Assembly: GCA_937899645.1 (NCBI GenBank)
Contig: CALCCD010000112.1
Coordinates: 1-45,825 of the forward strand
Length of the DNA: 45,825 nucleotides
DNA from: an uncultured cyanobacterium
GTDB taxonomy: Bacteria > Cyanobacteriota > Cyanobacteriia > Cyanobacteriales > Geitlerinemataceae
Reading direction: 5' to 3'
Below are positions 35,357 through 44,922 of this stretch, in pieces (positions within the stretch are counted from its first letter, which is position 1; each line of letters starts with the position of its first letter). Both the position numbers and the translations under genes were made by a program. The notes under the pieces were generated by a model. That model ran no database searches, was not told the origin of the DNA, and saw only the letters and a program-made list of their open reading frames with translations.

Positions 35357-35999
35357 GTGAAAAATCCTCCTCCAGGGCGTATGTATCTATCGAGAGTCAA
35401 AGCATCGAGGACTGGTCGGCGAACTCACCCGCAGCACTCGGAGCAGTCTGTAATTTTCAAAAAGCTTGAGAGCTGTACCGAGACGGCGTGTCGAAGCAGG
35501 ATATCGGTGTCGCACCACCACTTGTATTGGCCGCGCCTTCAGCCACTTCACGCGCGGTTGCGAACCTGGCGTCGCCACGGGCGCTAACTCGACTCGCTCA
35601 ATTCACAGGCAGCACTCTGGAAGCATCGAGCGTAGGCTCACCCGCTTTACAGTGCTTAACCCTAACAAATCAAATAATAACATCGCCGCAGGGCTCAGGC
35701 ATCGTAACTGCCGAACGTTGATAACACACTAATCCCAATCGAGCCGAAAAACAATGACGGTCGACGCGCCATCCGTCAAAGGTGGAAAGATAGCAGACCG
35801 ACGAGATTGAAAGACCGGCAAACTGTTAAGATTGCCGCCTGACCACAGCAGAGGGCACGCGCTCCTCCAAGGTGCCTCGATCGCTGCGGCTCGCAACGGG
35901 CCGCGATCGTCCCGACCTGTCGATGGCTTGTTCTCAGCGCTTGGGAAAGTCCCAGGTAGCCCCTGTTTTCGTTCGTTTCACCAGTAGTTAAGGCACAGC
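35357..35999. other. Divergent intergenic region between asd and tig
   Basis: A 643-base region with promoters for two conserved operons firing outward. The part around 35690-35770 is comparatively AT-rich. Possible hexamers for tig are TTGAAA (35807-35812) and TAAGAT (35827-35832), but their spacing (14) is short, so I make no firm promoter call. No gene or RNA recognised. Confidence 0.4.
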
Positions 36000-37436
36000 A
36001 TGAAAGTCACCCAGGAGAAGCTTCCTGCAAGTCAAGTCGGATTGGATATCGAAATCCCGGCGGACACCACGAAAAAGTCCTACGATCGCGTGGTCTCGCG
36101 ATACAAGCAATCGCTCAACATCCCCGGATTCCGCAAGGGAAAAGTTCCGACGCAGGTGCTCCTCAACCGGATTGGCGTCGAGCGCATCAAGGCCACAGCT
36201 TTAGAAGAAGTGCTTCAGAGCAGCATCGAGACGGCACTCGAGCAAGAGTCGATCGATGCGATCGGTAACTACGGCCTCAAGACTTCGTTTGAAGAACTCG
36301 TCGGTCGCTTCACCCCGGGCGAAGCGCTGACCTTTACGGCCACCGTGGACGTGCCGCCCGAAGCCGAGATGAAAGACTACGCCAGTCTCAGTGTCACCGC
36401 CGAAGAAGTTGCCTACGATCCGGCGAAAGTAGATGAATACCTTGAAGAGCGTCGCGGCGAGCAGGCCGATCTGATTCCCGTCGAAGATCGTCCCTGCGAA
36501 GCGGGCGACACGGTGACGGCGGACTACACCGGCGTTTTGGTCAACGACGGTACACCGGAAGAAGAACCCTTCGAGGGTGGCAGCGCCGAAGACTTCCAGA
36601 TCGAGCTAGCCGAGGGTCGCTTTATCGCGGGCTTCGTGGAAAGCATTATCGGCATGGCCGCTGGCGAAACCAAGACGTTCCCGGTGACGTTCCCCGCCGA
36701 GTACGGCCGCAAGGAGCTAGCCGAGCGGGACGCGCAGTTTACGATTTCGGTCAAGGACATCAAGACCAAAGATCTGCCGGAACTCGATGACGACTTCGCC
36801 AAAGCCGTCAGCGAATTCGACACGCTCGAAGAGCTGCGCACGTCGCTGGAAGATAAGCGCAAAGCCGACGCCCAGGCCGCAACCGACGCCAACATCGCCG
36901 AAGCCATCCGCGTGGCACTGCTGGACTGCATCGAAGTCGAGCTGCCGAAAACGCTGGTCGATCGCGAGATCGAGATGATGCTGACCCAGACGGCAATGCA
37001 GCTCCAGCAGTACGGCGTGGACGTCAAGCAAATTTACAACGAGCAAAACCTGCCGCAGATTCGCGATCGCTCGCGCCCCGAGGCGGAAACTAAGCTCCAG
37101 CAGGACTTGGCGCTGCGCGAAGTGGCCAAACTCGAGTCGATCGCCCCGACCGAAGAGGCGATTGCCGAGCGCGTCGCAGAAGTAAAAACGCAAATCGACG
37201 AGAGCGAGATTGACGCCGATCGCCTACTCGAATACGTCACCGACGACCTGACGACAGAGAAAACGATCGAGTGGCTGAAGGAAAAAGCTACGGTCGAACT
37301 CGTTCCCGAAGGCACACTCTCGAAGGACGATGAGGACGCCGAAGCCGAAGCGGACACTGCCGCCGCAGACGCCACCGTTGACGTAGCCTCGGATGCCGTC
37401 GAAGCAGCCGAAGTGGCAGCCGACGACGCCGAATAG
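36000..37436 (+). CDS. tig: Trigger factor (ribosome-bound chaperone and prolyl isomerase)
   Basis: A 478-residue chaperone that meets nascent chains at the ribosome exit. The ribosome-binding signature GFRKGKVP is at 43-50. An FKBP-type isomerase domain lies at about 160-245 (GDTVTADYTGVLVNDG, then AGFVESIIGMAAGETKTF). The C-terminal helical domain follows, with a very acidic Ala/Asp/Glu tail over the last 35 residues. First gene of tig-clpP-clpX, the usual bacterial order, divergent from asd-dapA-rnj. Confidence 0.97.
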   Translation: MKVTQEKLPASQVGLDIEIPADTTKKSYDRVVSRYKQSLNIPGFRKGKVPTQVLLNRIGVERIKATALEEVLQSSIETALEQESIDAIGNYGLKTSFEELVGRFTPGEALTFTATVDVPPEAEMKDYASLSVTAEEVAYDPAKVDEYLEERRGEQADLIPVEDRPCEAGDTVTADYTGVLVNDGTPEEEPFEGGSAEDFQIELAEGRFIAGFVESIIGMAAGETKTFPVTFPAEYGRKELAERDAQFTISVKDIKTKDLPELDDDFAKAVSEFDTLEELRTSLEDKRKADAQAATDANIAEAIRVALLDCIEVELPKTLVDREIEMMLTQTAMQLQQYGVDVKQIYNEQNLPQIRDRSRPEAETKLQQDLALREVAKLESIAPTEEAIAERVAEVKTQIDESEIDADRLLEYVTDDLTTEKTIEWLKEKATVELVPEGTLSKDDEDAEAEADTAAADATVDVASDAVEAAEVAADDAE

Positions 37437-37663
37437 CGATCGCGTCTCGCGGCTCCGGTGGACTCGTTAGCTCGCTCGATCGCCTGACGATTTCACACGC
37501 GAGCCGCGAATCCGACTAAAGGTAGGGGAATTGCGGCTTTCTTCCCCACGGGATAGAGAGTGCATAATAAGACCGGTGGACGTATTGGTCGCTGCTGCGA
37601 TCGCCGCACGATCCACAAGCTCTGCCCCGATTTGCCCAGCTCGTACTCGTTTAGTCCTGCGAC

Positions 37664-38323
37664 ATGTCGAATCTTCCCGCTCAAAACTACGACCTTTCCA
37701 GCCAGCGCCAGTCGCCGATCTACTCGACGCTCGGCGCGATTCCGATGGTTGTCGAACAGTCCGGCATGGGCGAGCGCTCGTTCGATATCTACTCGCGCCT
37801 GCTGCGCGAGCGCATCGTCTTCCTCGGCACCCCGGTCGATGATGCGATGGCCGATTCGATCGTCGCTCAACTGCTCTACCTCGACGCCGACGATCCGGAA
37901 AAAGACGTCCAAATTTACATCAACTCTCCCGGTGGCTCGGTCACGGCGGGGATGGCGATTTTCGACACGATGCGCCAGATTCGCCCGGACGTGGTGACGA
38001 TTTGCTTCGGGCTTGCCGCCAGCATGGGCGCGTTTTTGCTTTCTGCGGGAACGCCTGGTAAGCGCATGTCCTTGGCCAATTCGCGCATCATGATCCACCA
38101 GCCCCTCGGCGGCGCGCAAGGTCAGGCCGTGGATATTGAAATTCAGGCCAAGGAAATCCTTTATCACAAAAGCACGCTCAACTCGTTGCTCGCAGAGCAC
38201 ACCGAGCAGCCCCTCGACAAAATCGAGGAAGATACCGAGCGCGACTTCTTTATGTCCGCCGAAGAAGCGAAAGAGTACGGCTTAATCGATACGGTGATCG
38301 AATCGACGCCGCTTGCCGCTTAG
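37664..38323 (+). CDS. clpP: ATP-dependent Clp protease proteolytic subunit
   Basis: A 219-residue serine protease subunit that assembles with ClpX or ClpC. The triad is visible as Ser120 (GLAASMGAF), His145 ([10 protein letters not shown]) and Asp194 (TERD), with the family spacing. [11 protein letters not shown] and the [10 protein letters not shown] helix are also typical. It lies 227 bases after tig, so it may have its own promoter. In cyanobacteria several clpP paralogues exist; the one next to clpX is usually called clpP2, but I did not verify which this is. Confidence 0.96.
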   Translation: MSNLPAQNYDLSSQRQSPIYSTLGAIPMVVEQSGMGERSFDIYSRLLRERIVFLGTPVDDAMADSIVAQLLYLDADDPEKDVQIYINSPGGSVTAGMAIFDTMRQIRPDVVTICFGLAASMGAFLLSAGTPGKRMSLANSRIMIHQPLGGAQGQAVDIEIQAKEILYHKSTLNSLLAEHTEQPLDKIEEDTERDFFMSAEEAKEYGLIDTVIESTPLAA

Positions 38324-38499
38324 CGGCTGTCGCCAGCCCGATACCCAGTCCGATACTCAGCCTAGTTTGTCGCTCCTGCCACACTGGGTTTCAGTCTTTC
38401 GCGACTGTTTCTGGATCGGAAGTTCGACGGCTCGCCTCGCAAAGGTGCTAGCGCCAATTGCCAGTGCGCCTTGATTTCGCCACGGTGGCCTGCCAAGTC

Positions 38500-38521
38500 G
38501 GGGCGATCGACCGATCGCCCC
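38500..38521 (+). terminator. Hairpin between clpP and clpX
   Basis: GGGGCGATCG and CGATCGCCCC form a perfect stem around two bases. It is followed by GTCGTTTAC, a weak T-tract, so it may be a partial terminator or an attenuating structure in the clpP-clpX spacer. Confidence 0.4.
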
Positions 38522-38533
38522 GTCGTTTACACT

Positions 38534-38562
38534 TGACATAGTCGCGTCTGCGATCGCCTACG
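38534..38562 (+). promoter_or_regulatory. Possible clpX promoter (consensus -35 only)
   Basis: TTGACA at 38534-38539 matches the consensus -35 box and lies 73 bases before clpX, just after a hairpin. The -10 position at the usual 17-base spacing (CCTACG) is poor, so this is a weak proposal. Confidence 0.25.
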
Positions 38563-38611
38563 CACGTTCGCTCCTTGTCGCCATGTCGGATTCCTATCCG
38601 CAATACCGTTC

Positions 38612-39937
38612 ATGCCTAACAAATACGACGCTCACCTCAAATGCTCGTTCTGCGGGAAGTCTCAGGAGCAGGTGCGAAAGCTAATCGCAGGCCCTGGCGT
38701 CTACATTTGTGATGAGTGCGTCGATTTGTGCAACGAAATCCTCGACGAAGAGCTTTACGACTCCAGCAGTTCGACGCCCTCAACGCCGAAGGTCGAAAGC
38801 AACGAGCGGCGGCGCGCTAAAACCAGCAAAATCTCCCTCGGGCAAATTCCCAAGCCCCTGGAGATTAAGAACTACCTTGACGAACACGTTATCGGTCAGA
38901 ACGAAGCGAAGAAAGTTCTGTCGGTTGCGGTATACAACCACTACAAGCGCCTCAGCGTCAATCAAAATCTCAGCGACGGCGATATCGAACTGCAAAAGTC
39001 GAACATTCTGCTGATCGGTCCGACGGGTAGCGGCAAGACGCTCCTGGCGCAGACTCTAGCCAGCATCCTCGATGTTCCCTTCGCCGTGGCCGACGCGACG
39101 ACCCTGACGGAAGCGGGCTACGTTGGCGAAGACGTGGAGAACATCCTGCTGCGGCTATTGCAGGTTGCCGAGCTAGATGTGGAAGAAGCCCAACGCGGCA
39201 TTATCTATATCGACGAGCTGGATAAGGTGGCGCGCAAGAGCGAGAATCCGTCGATCACGCGCGATGTGTCCGGCGAAGGCGTGCAGCAGGCACTGCTGAA
39301 GATGCTGGAAGGTACGATCGCCAACGTCCCGCCCCAGGGTGGCCGCAAGCACCCATATCAAGACTGTATTCAAATCGACACGCGCAATATTCTGTTTATC
39401 TGCGGCGGTGCGTTTGTCGGTTTGGAGAAGGTAATCGAACAGCGTGTCGGTAAGAAGTCGATGGGCTTCGTGCAGCCCGAGGACGGCCAGGTCTCAAAGG
39501 AGAAGCGCGCTACCGACGTTCTCAAGCAGCTCGAGCCGGACGATTTGGTCAAATTCGGCATGATCCCCGAGTTTATCGGTCGCGTGCCGATCGAGGCTGT
39601 TCTCGAACCCCTCGATGAAGCGGCGCTGATGAAGATCCTCACCGAGCCGCGCAACGCAATCGTCAAGCAGTACCAGAAGCTGATGGACATGGATGACGTG
39701 CGCCTCGAGTTTCGTCCCGACGCTCTGAGCGCGATCGCCCGCGAAGCCTACCGCCGCAAGACCGGTGCGCGGGCGCTGCGCAGCATCGTCGAAGAGTTGA
39801 TGCTCGATCTGATGTACGAGCTGCCGTCGCGCAAAGACGTCAGCCACTGCACGATCACCCGTGAAATGGTCGAGCAGCGATCGACTGCCGCTGTTTTGAT
39901 GCATCCCTCCTCGCTTCCCAAGCCCGAGTCTGCCTGA
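38612..39937 (+). CDS. clpX: ATP-dependent Clp protease ATP-binding subunit ClpX
   Basis: A 441-residue AAA+ unfoldase feeding substrates to ClpP. The N-terminal zinc domain has CSFC and CDECVDLC (Cys11, 14, 33, 36). Walker A GPTGSGKT is at 136-143, Walker B is in IIYIDELDK, the pore-loop region in GGRKHPYQD and the sensor region in IPEFIGRVP. The linker between zinc and AAA+ domains is Ser/Thr/Pro-rich. Length is normal. Follows clpP on the same strand. Confidence 0.97.
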   Translation: MPNKYDAHLKCSFCGKSQEQVRKLIAGPGVYICDECVDLCNEILDEELYDSSSSTPSTPKVESNERRRAKTSKISLGQIPKPLEIKNYLDEHVIGQNEAKKVLSVAVYNHYKRLSVNQNLSDGDIELQKSNILLIGPTGSGKTLLAQTLASILDVPFAVADATTLTEAGYVGEDVENILLRLLQVAELDVEEAQRGIIYIDELDKVARKSENPSITRDVSGEGVQQALLKMLEGTIANVPPQGGRKHPYQDCIQIDTRNILFICGGAFVGLEKVIEQRVGKKSMGFVQPEDGQVSKEKRATDVLKQLEPDDLVKFGMIPEFIGRVPIEAVLEPLDEAALMKILTEPRNAIVKQYQKLMDMDDVRLEFRPDALSAIAREAYRRKTGARALRSIVEELMLDLMYELPSRKDVSHCTITREMVEQRSTAAVLMHPSSLPKPESA

Positions 39938-40074
39938 TATCCAGCTAAGGTTTCCCCGCCGAGCGTCTGCCGCGCATTTGCAGCTCCGACCGCAGTCTGA
40001 CCGTCGTCTGGCCGCAGTTTGGAGCTTGCAGGCGAAATTCGCTCTCCTGATGAAGTCGCGCGCAGGATGCGTTC

Positions 40075-41523
40075 ATGAAGGCAAGACGAGCCGGTGTCAA
40101 ACGTTTTCTCGCTTCCCGTCGCGTGACCCTACCGGATCGCTGGCGGCGTTTGCTGGGTCGGATCGTCGGGCATCCGCTGGTCAATCTAACGCTGTCTGTC
40201 GCGATCGTCGTGTCGATCGCCACCTTCGTAATGGAGCTGACCCTGCCGGACGGCTCGCCGTCGCTGGTCGGGCTGCATCTGTTCAACCGCGTCGTCACTG
40301 CTGTCTTCGCGATCGAACTGTTCGTGCGGGCACTGTCGAGCCCGTCGCTGCGGCGCTTCGTGCGGGAATACTGGCTCGACGCGCTGGCTGTCTTCCCGGT
40401 GCTGCGGGCGCTGCGGCTAGCGCGAGCGACGCGCGTTCTGCGCTACTGGACGGTGGCCGACGCGCTGCGACAGATCGCTCAGTGGCTGCGTCTCCCGAGT
40501 GCCCGAACCATCCCCTGGGAATATGCGTTGACGGTATGGCTGTCTGTGGTCACGCTAGTGTTTAGCAGCGTTGCCCTGCTGGTGTTCGAGCTGCCGGTGA
40601 ACTCTAACCTCAACACTCCGATCGACGCGCTGTGGGTGAGTCTATTCTCGCTGTTTGCTACCGAGCCGATTCCGGGGATGCCGACCTCGACCGGCGGACG
40701 GGTCGTGTCGCTATTTGTGATGGTGGCAGGGACGATCGTTTTTGCAATTCTCAGCGGGACGGTATCGGCCTTTGCGATCGAGTACATGCGTCGGGAGCGC
40801 CTCGCCGTGGACTGGAACCAATTTCGCGACCACATCATTATTTGTGGCTGGAACAAAAAAGCCGAGATCGTAATTCAGGAGTACCGCACTGCGCCGAAGA
40901 CGCGCAACGTTGCGATCGTCGCGATCGCTCAGCTCGAAAGCGAGCCGAACTTCAGCGACGCGCTGCTCAAAGCCAACGTGCATTTCCTCAACGATGACTT
41001 TACAAAAGTGCCGGTACTGGAGAAGGCGGGAATCCGCCGCGCCACGACCTGCATTATCCTCTCCGATAAGCGCTTTGGCCGTACAGATCAGGACGCCGAC
41101 GCCCGCACGATCCTGGCGGCATTAACGGCGGAAAAGCTCAACCGCGATGTCTATACCTGCGCGGAGCTAATCAACCGCGAGTACGGCTCGCACTTGGATA
41201 TGGGCCACGTCAACGACTACGTGGTCAGCGAGGAGCAAAGCGGCTTCTTACTGGCGCAGGCGTCGCTCAATCCGGGACTGATGGGCGTATTTTCCGAGCT
41301 GCTGACCTATTCGCGCGGCAACCAGTTTTATCGCATCCCGATCGCGCCGACCTGGTTCGGCAAGTCGTTTTGGGATTTGTTTGTGGCGATGAAGCGCGAC
41401 CACAATGCGATTCTGGTGGCGGTCTGCGATCCGCTGGGCAGCTTTTTCGTCAATCCGCAGGAGTATGCGATTCAGGCGGGGGATTTCGCAATCGCGATCG
41501 CCCAGCGAGAGTTCGATTTGTAG
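40075..41523 (+). CDS. Ion channel with voltage-sensor-like region and TrkA/RCK-type domains, unusual filter
   Basis: A 482-residue membrane protein of the voltage-gated channel superfamily. Helices S1-S4 are suggested at about 35-130, with regularly spaced arginines in RALRLARATRVLR as an S4-like element. A pore helix at about 184-195 and a final helix at 208-234 frame the selectivity filter, where potassium channels have TVGYG but this protein has ATEPIPGMP (195-203). From about 252 (HIIICGWNKKAEI) a TrkA-N/RCK nucleotide-binding fold follows, then a TrkA-C-like domain. The architecture resembles Kch/BK-type channels; the changed filter leaves ion selectivity open. It lies 137 bases after clpX on the same strand, probably as a separate unit. 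Confidence 0.85.
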   Translation: MKARRAGVKRFLASRRVTLPDRWRRLLGRIVGHPLVNLTLSVAIVVSIATFVMELTLPDGSPSLVGLHLFNRVVTAVFAIELFVRALSSPSLRRFVREYWLDALAVFPVLRALRLARATRVLRYWTVADALRQIAQWLRLPSARTIPWEYALTVWLSVVTLVFSSVALLVFELPVNSNLNTPIDALWVSLFSLFATEPIPGMPTSTGGRVVSLFVMVAGTIVFAILSGTVSAFAIEYMRRERLAVDWNQFRDHIIICGWNKKAEIVIQEYRTAPKTRNVAIVAIAQLESEPNFSDALLKANVHFLNDDFTKVPVLEKAGIRRATTCIILSDKRFGRTDQDADARTILAALTAEKLNRDVYTCAELINREYGSHLDMGHVNDYVVSEEQSGFLLAQASLNPGLMGVFSELLTYSRGNQFYRIPIAPTWFGKSFWDLFVAMKRDHNAILVAVCDPLGSFFVNPQEYAIQAGDFAIAIAQREFDL

Positions 41524-41623
41524 GCAGGCAGCCAGGAAACTGACATCTCGCGCGATGGTCGAGAAGTTCGATTCGTCCAAACAGTCGGGCATCTCGATCG
41601 ACTGGCTTTTTCCAATGTGAGGC

Positions 41624-42814
41624 TCAAGCAGTACCTCGATCGCTCCCGCCCCACGAATCCTGCGGTACGAAGGCACGATCGGTCGGCAGTGGTGCAACTG
41701 GCTCGCTTAGCGTAAAGTTCCCCGCCTCGATCCAGGCTTTGAGTTCTTCGGCGACCTGGCGCGATCGGGCGATGCTGGCCAGGGGCGCGACGCGCACGGT
41801 TTTGCCCTCGATCGTCATTCTGCCCGACTTGAGCTGAGCGTAGCTGACCAACCCGAAGGTGGGACGCACCCGCCGGGGAATTGAGAAATCCATTACCGGC
41901 GCGACTATTTCATCGTCTCGTACCGCGCAGCGGCGCACTACGTCCTTATCGAGTACCGGGATCGGGATGCCAATGCCCAGCATGAGTGACGGCCCGTAGT
42001 TGTGGAAGTAGCAGCCGCGCACCCACTCCGGCTGCATTTGCTTAGCGTCGCCCATTAGCGCCAGGGTCGCGGCGGGGCCGATCGGAGTATCGTTCGGCAG
42101 GCGTTTCTGGAGCGGAAAATGCTGTGTACCCTCGCCGGTGACGTAGCCGACGCCGCCTCCAAGAAAAATTCGCGTGCCGACGCCCACCAGGTCGAGACGA
42201 GGATCGTTGAGCAACGGCGAGATCGCACCGGGGCATGCGTAGACGGCGTTACCGAGCTGAGGCTGGAGCGGGCCGAGGTAGGTGAAAAGGGGACGATCGC
42301 CCGCATTCACGCCGACGATAAAATTTTGATAGAGACCGCGCGGGTTAAACAGGTAGAACTGGTTGATGCGATCGCGGTCGATCGTCGTCTCGAACGAAGC
42401 GCGCGGGTAGCAGTCGGTCACGTGGCCGAGGGCGCGCAGCGACACGGATTTCCCGGCGATCAGGTCGGCGATCGCGTGGCCGCCACCGCGATTCTGCGCC
42501 TGAACTTCATCACCTTCACTAGCTTCGGCGGGCTGGGTCGCGCCCAAATACAAATCGACGGCCCCGAAGCCTGCATAGGCCAGGACGCCGTCGATCCAAC
42601 ATTGGCGGATCGCGATCGGCGGGTCGGTATGGCCGATATTGAGGATCGCGCCGCTCGACTCCACCGGCTCGAACGTACCAGTCGTCACCACGTCCACGTC
42701 TGCCGCTAGTTCCGCGAACGATTCTGTTTGCGCTCGCGCTTTAAACTCCTCGACGGTGCAGACCGTAGCGCGGCGCGCTTGGATTTTCTCGTTAATCTCG
42801 GCGACGGTTTTCAC
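41624..42814 (-). CDS. DUF39 homocysteine-biosynthesis family protein
   Basis: A 396-residue protein of the DUF39/COG1900 family. In methanogens a member of this family is needed to make homocysteine from aspartate semialdehyde; a role in sulfur insertion here is inferred from that. Conserved-looking blocks are TVAEINEKIQ at the start, VVTTGTFEPVESSGAILNIG, NAVYACPGAISPLLNDP, FLGGGVGYVTGEGTQH and GCYFHNYGPSLMLGIGIPIP. Several cysteines lie in these blocks. There is no CBS or ferredoxin domain, unlike some archaeal members. I take the GTG at 42814 as start because homologues begin at this motif; the open frame to 42970 overlaps the AI-2E gene, which ends 16 bases upstream. Confidence 0.85.
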   Translation of the reverse strand: MKTVAEINEKIQARRATVCTVEEFKARAQTESFAELAADVDVVTTGTFEPVESSGAILNIGHTDPPIAIRQCWIDGVLAYAGFGAVDLYLGATQPAEASEGDEVQAQNRGGGHAIADLIAGKSVSLRALGHVTDCYPRASFETTIDRDRINQFYLFNPRGLYQNFIVGVNAGDRPLFTYLGPLQPQLGNAVYACPGAISPLLNDPRLDLVGVGTRIFLGGGVGYVTGEGTQHFPLQKRLPNDTPIGPAATLALMGDAKQMQPEWVRGCYFHNYGPSLMLGIGIPIPVLDKDVVRRCAVRDDEIVAPVMDFSIPRRVRPTFGLVSYAQLKSGRMTIEGKTVRVAPLASIARSRQVAEELKAWIEAGNFTLSEPVAPLPTDRAFVPQDSWGGSDRGTA

Positions 42815-42830
42815 GGGTGCAATCAGCGAA

Positions 42831-43964
42831 TCAACGCTGGGGCGGCGAGGCGGGCTCGGAAGAAGCAGACTCGGGGAAAGCGGGCTTAGGGTGTATGGCT
42901 GGTGAGGCTTCGGCGATCGCGATCGGCGACCTGAGATCGCGGTGCGTCCAGGGGTTGAGGATGTCTTCAATCAGCACGCTCTTGACCCAAACTTGAATTA
43001 ACACCGTCAGCGGCAGCGCTAGCAGCAGGCCGGGGAATCCGAAGAAATTCGCAAAGAACACCTGAGCGAGCAGCGTGACAGCAGGCGGCAGCGACACCTG
43101 CTGGGCCATAACGTAAGGCGTCAGCAGGTTGCCCTCGATCTGCTGGATCGCGAAGTAGAGCACCAGGACGCTAAACGACTGCCAGGGGCTTTCTAGCAGA
43201 GCGATCGCCATCGGCGGGATCACGCTCAGACCGGGGCCGAGATTGGGGATAAAAGTCAGCAACCCCGCGAAAATGCCGTTGGCCAGCGCGAACTGCACGC
43301 CCAGAAACGTCAGGCCGAACCAACTCGCGATCGCGATGACGGCCATATTGAACGAGATGCCCAGCAGCCAGCCCGTCAGCGCAACCTCGCAGCGATCGAG
43401 GATCGTATCGGCGCGGCGGCGGTAGAACGCCGGAAAAAAGCGCAAAAAGCAGCGGCGATACCACTGCGGATCGGAGACAAACATTAGCGTCAAAACGAAC
43501 ACCAACAGCAGGTTCAGCAGAACGCCAAGGGTGTCGGAAAAGACGTTAATCGTTGTTTCCAGCAGGTTGTTAACCACAGGCTGCACCTGCTGGATGACGC
43601 TGCCCACATCGAGGGTGAAATCGTCGAACAGGTCTCCGGGCAGGCGTGCAGCGATATTGCGGACCCACTGCTCGATACGATCGAAAATCTTGGGAGAAAG
43701 CTGCGTGAGCTGATCGAACTGCTGGACGAAGGGCGGCACGAGGAGCGCCACTAGCAGCACGCTAACGCCCAGCATCGCGACCAGCGCCAGCACTACGGCC
43801 AGCGGCCGCCGCACGCCGAGGCGCTGGATTCGGCGTGCGACGACATTGAGCGCTGTCGCGAGGAAAATCGACGCCATCACCACCAGAACGAGCTGCCGCA
43901 GCTCCCAGAGCACCAGCAGACAGACCAGCAGCACAACCGTACTCACGACCGTTCCAAACTTCAC
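42831..43964 (-). CDS. AI-2E family membrane transporter (second paralogue)
   Basis: A 377-residue polytopic membrane protein of the same family as the protein at 8244-9482 but clearly divergent. It has two N-terminal helices (VVSTVVLLVCLLVLWEL; LVLVVMASIFLATAL), a soluble amphipathic region at about 80-135, and the C-terminal helix set with the family segment GLLTFIPNLGPGLSVIPP and QQIEGNLLTPYVMAQ. The C-terminal 35 residues are Ser/Pro/Ala-rich. Closely spaced with the DUF39 gene downstream, probably one transcript. Transport substrate unknown. Confidence 0.9.
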   Translation of the reverse strand: MKFGTVVSTVVLLVCLLVLWELRQLVLVVMASIFLATALNVVARRIQRLGVRRPLAVVLALVAMLGVSVLLVALLVPPFVQQFDQLTQLSPKIFDRIEQWVRNIAARLPGDLFDDFTLDVGSVIQQVQPVVNNLLETTINVFSDTLGVLLNLLLVFVLTLMFVSDPQWYRRCFLRFFPAFYRRRADTILDRCEVALTGWLLGISFNMAVIAIASWFGLTFLGVQFALANGIFAGLLTFIPNLGPGLSVIPPMAIALLESPWQSFSVLVLYFAIQQIEGNLLTPYVMAQQVSLPPAVTLLAQVFFANFFGFPGLLLALPLTVLIQVWVKSVLIEDILNPWTHRDLRSPIAIAEASPAIHPKPAFPESASSEPASPPQR

Positions 43965-44090
43965 GGGTCAGTTCTCCCTGGTGTCGATCGGTTCTTGGAC
44001 GCACTCTACCAGCGCCTCGGCTGTCGCCCGTCATTGCGCCTGTCGCTCTGGCAGCCGCTCTGACAATCGCAAAGACAGTCACTGTGGCCG

Positions 44091-44354
44091 CTACTGTGGC
44101 GGCTCGGCAGTGGGCGCATCCGCGTCGGGCGCTGAGTTAGGCGCTAGAGGGGGTGCTATGCCGGATCCTGGAGCGGGCCGCCAGCCGCGCCAACCCAGAA
44201 AGAGCGCAACGATCGCCGATGGCACGAAAATCGCGATCGCCGCGTTCAGGTCGTTCGCAGCGATTTCGAGGCGCGGGCCGAGCTGGCGGATCGCGATCGA
44301 AATCGCCAGGGACGCGAGTAGGATCTTGCTAAGTAGACCAAGAGAAGCAGGCAT
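44091..44354 (-). CDS. Small two-helix membrane protein (cyanobacterial hypothetical)
   Basis: An 87-residue protein with two hydrophobic helices (about 5-22, LLSKILLASLAISIAI, and about 35-54, NAAIAIFVPSAIVALFLGW) separated by a short loop, and a Pro/Ala/Asp-rich cytoplasmic-type tail. I do not recognise a functional family. Start is the ATG at 44354; the upstream extension to 44414 is not needed. Located 126 bases upstream of the AI-2E gene on the same strand. Confidence 0.7.
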   Translation of the reverse strand: MPASLGLLSKILLASLAISIAIRQLGPRLEIAANDLNAAIAIFVPSAIVALFLGWRGWRPAPGSGIAPPLAPNSAPDADAPTAEPPQ

Positions 44355-44484
44355 TGCGAATCTTCGTAGCAGCGAGAACGGCAAGAATTGAAAAGCTACC
44401 GCACCGGACGGCACGATAGCTCGAGGCTGGGGATAGCGGTTAGATTCGCCCGAAACCCGAAGCGGGCGGCATCGAGCCCGACGC

Positions 44485-44769
44485 TCAGATTTGCCCGCTC
44501 AGAGCGACGGGCTTGCTAGGGTTTGCGGCATCAGCCGCCTCATCGAAAACCGTTAGCTCCGAAGGCTGCTTGCAGCGAAGCACCTCAACCGTCATATCGG
44601 CAGCTCCTTCTTCTTTGAGGTCGTCTACGTAGCCGGGCTCAGCCGCGAGGGCTTCGGCTTCAGAGACGAACGGGCCAAAGAAATAAACACATGCAGGGGA
44701 CTTGGTTGAAATCTTCACCCACCAGGCACGGCCTAGAGCTTGTTTGATGTTGAGAAACAACTCTTTCAT
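44485..44769 (-). CDS. DUF1816 domain protein
   Basis: A 94-residue protein whose first 65 residues match the cyanobacterial DUF1816 pattern: ALGRAWWVKISTKSPACVYFFGPF, then SEAEALAAEPGYVDDLKEEG, ending in a hydrophobic VEVLRCKQP strand. The rest is an acidic, low-complexity tail. The domain is found almost only in cyanobacteria and its function is unknown; the fold has been compared with small phycobilisome-linker-type domains, which I cannot confirm. It follows rlmB on the same strand with a 153-base gap. Confidence 0.85.
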   Translation of the reverse strand: MKELFLNIKQALGRAWWVKISTKSPACVYFFGPFVSEAEALAAEPGYVDDLKEEGAADMTVEVLRCKQPSELTVFDEAADAANPSKPVALSGQI

Positions 44770-44790
44770 GGTCGCTACAAGCTTGTTAAA

Positions 44791-44796
44791 ACTATA
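44791..44796 (-). promoter_or_regulatory. Possible -10 box of the DUF1816 gene
   Basis: TATAGT on the minus strand lies 22 bases upstream of the ATG at 44769 in an AT-rich stretch. The -35 position at 17 bases (TTACGT) is weak. It would give a very short leader, independent of rlmB. Confidence 0.3.
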
Positions 44797-44922
44797 TTTC
44801 AGAATTCAGCCTGACGTAAGGCGTAAACGCGGCGAGAGACGCGCCGTCATCCGCCAAATTGGCGATAAACAGCGAATACCCCAGCGTATTCAGTTGCACG
44901 AGGCTTCTGTACGTACATGCTA

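Noticed and set aside
35357-35999. Small gene or origin of replication in the asd-tig gap
   Set aside because: No open frame with family similarity, no DnaA-box cluster that I could see; most likely regulatory leader sequence.
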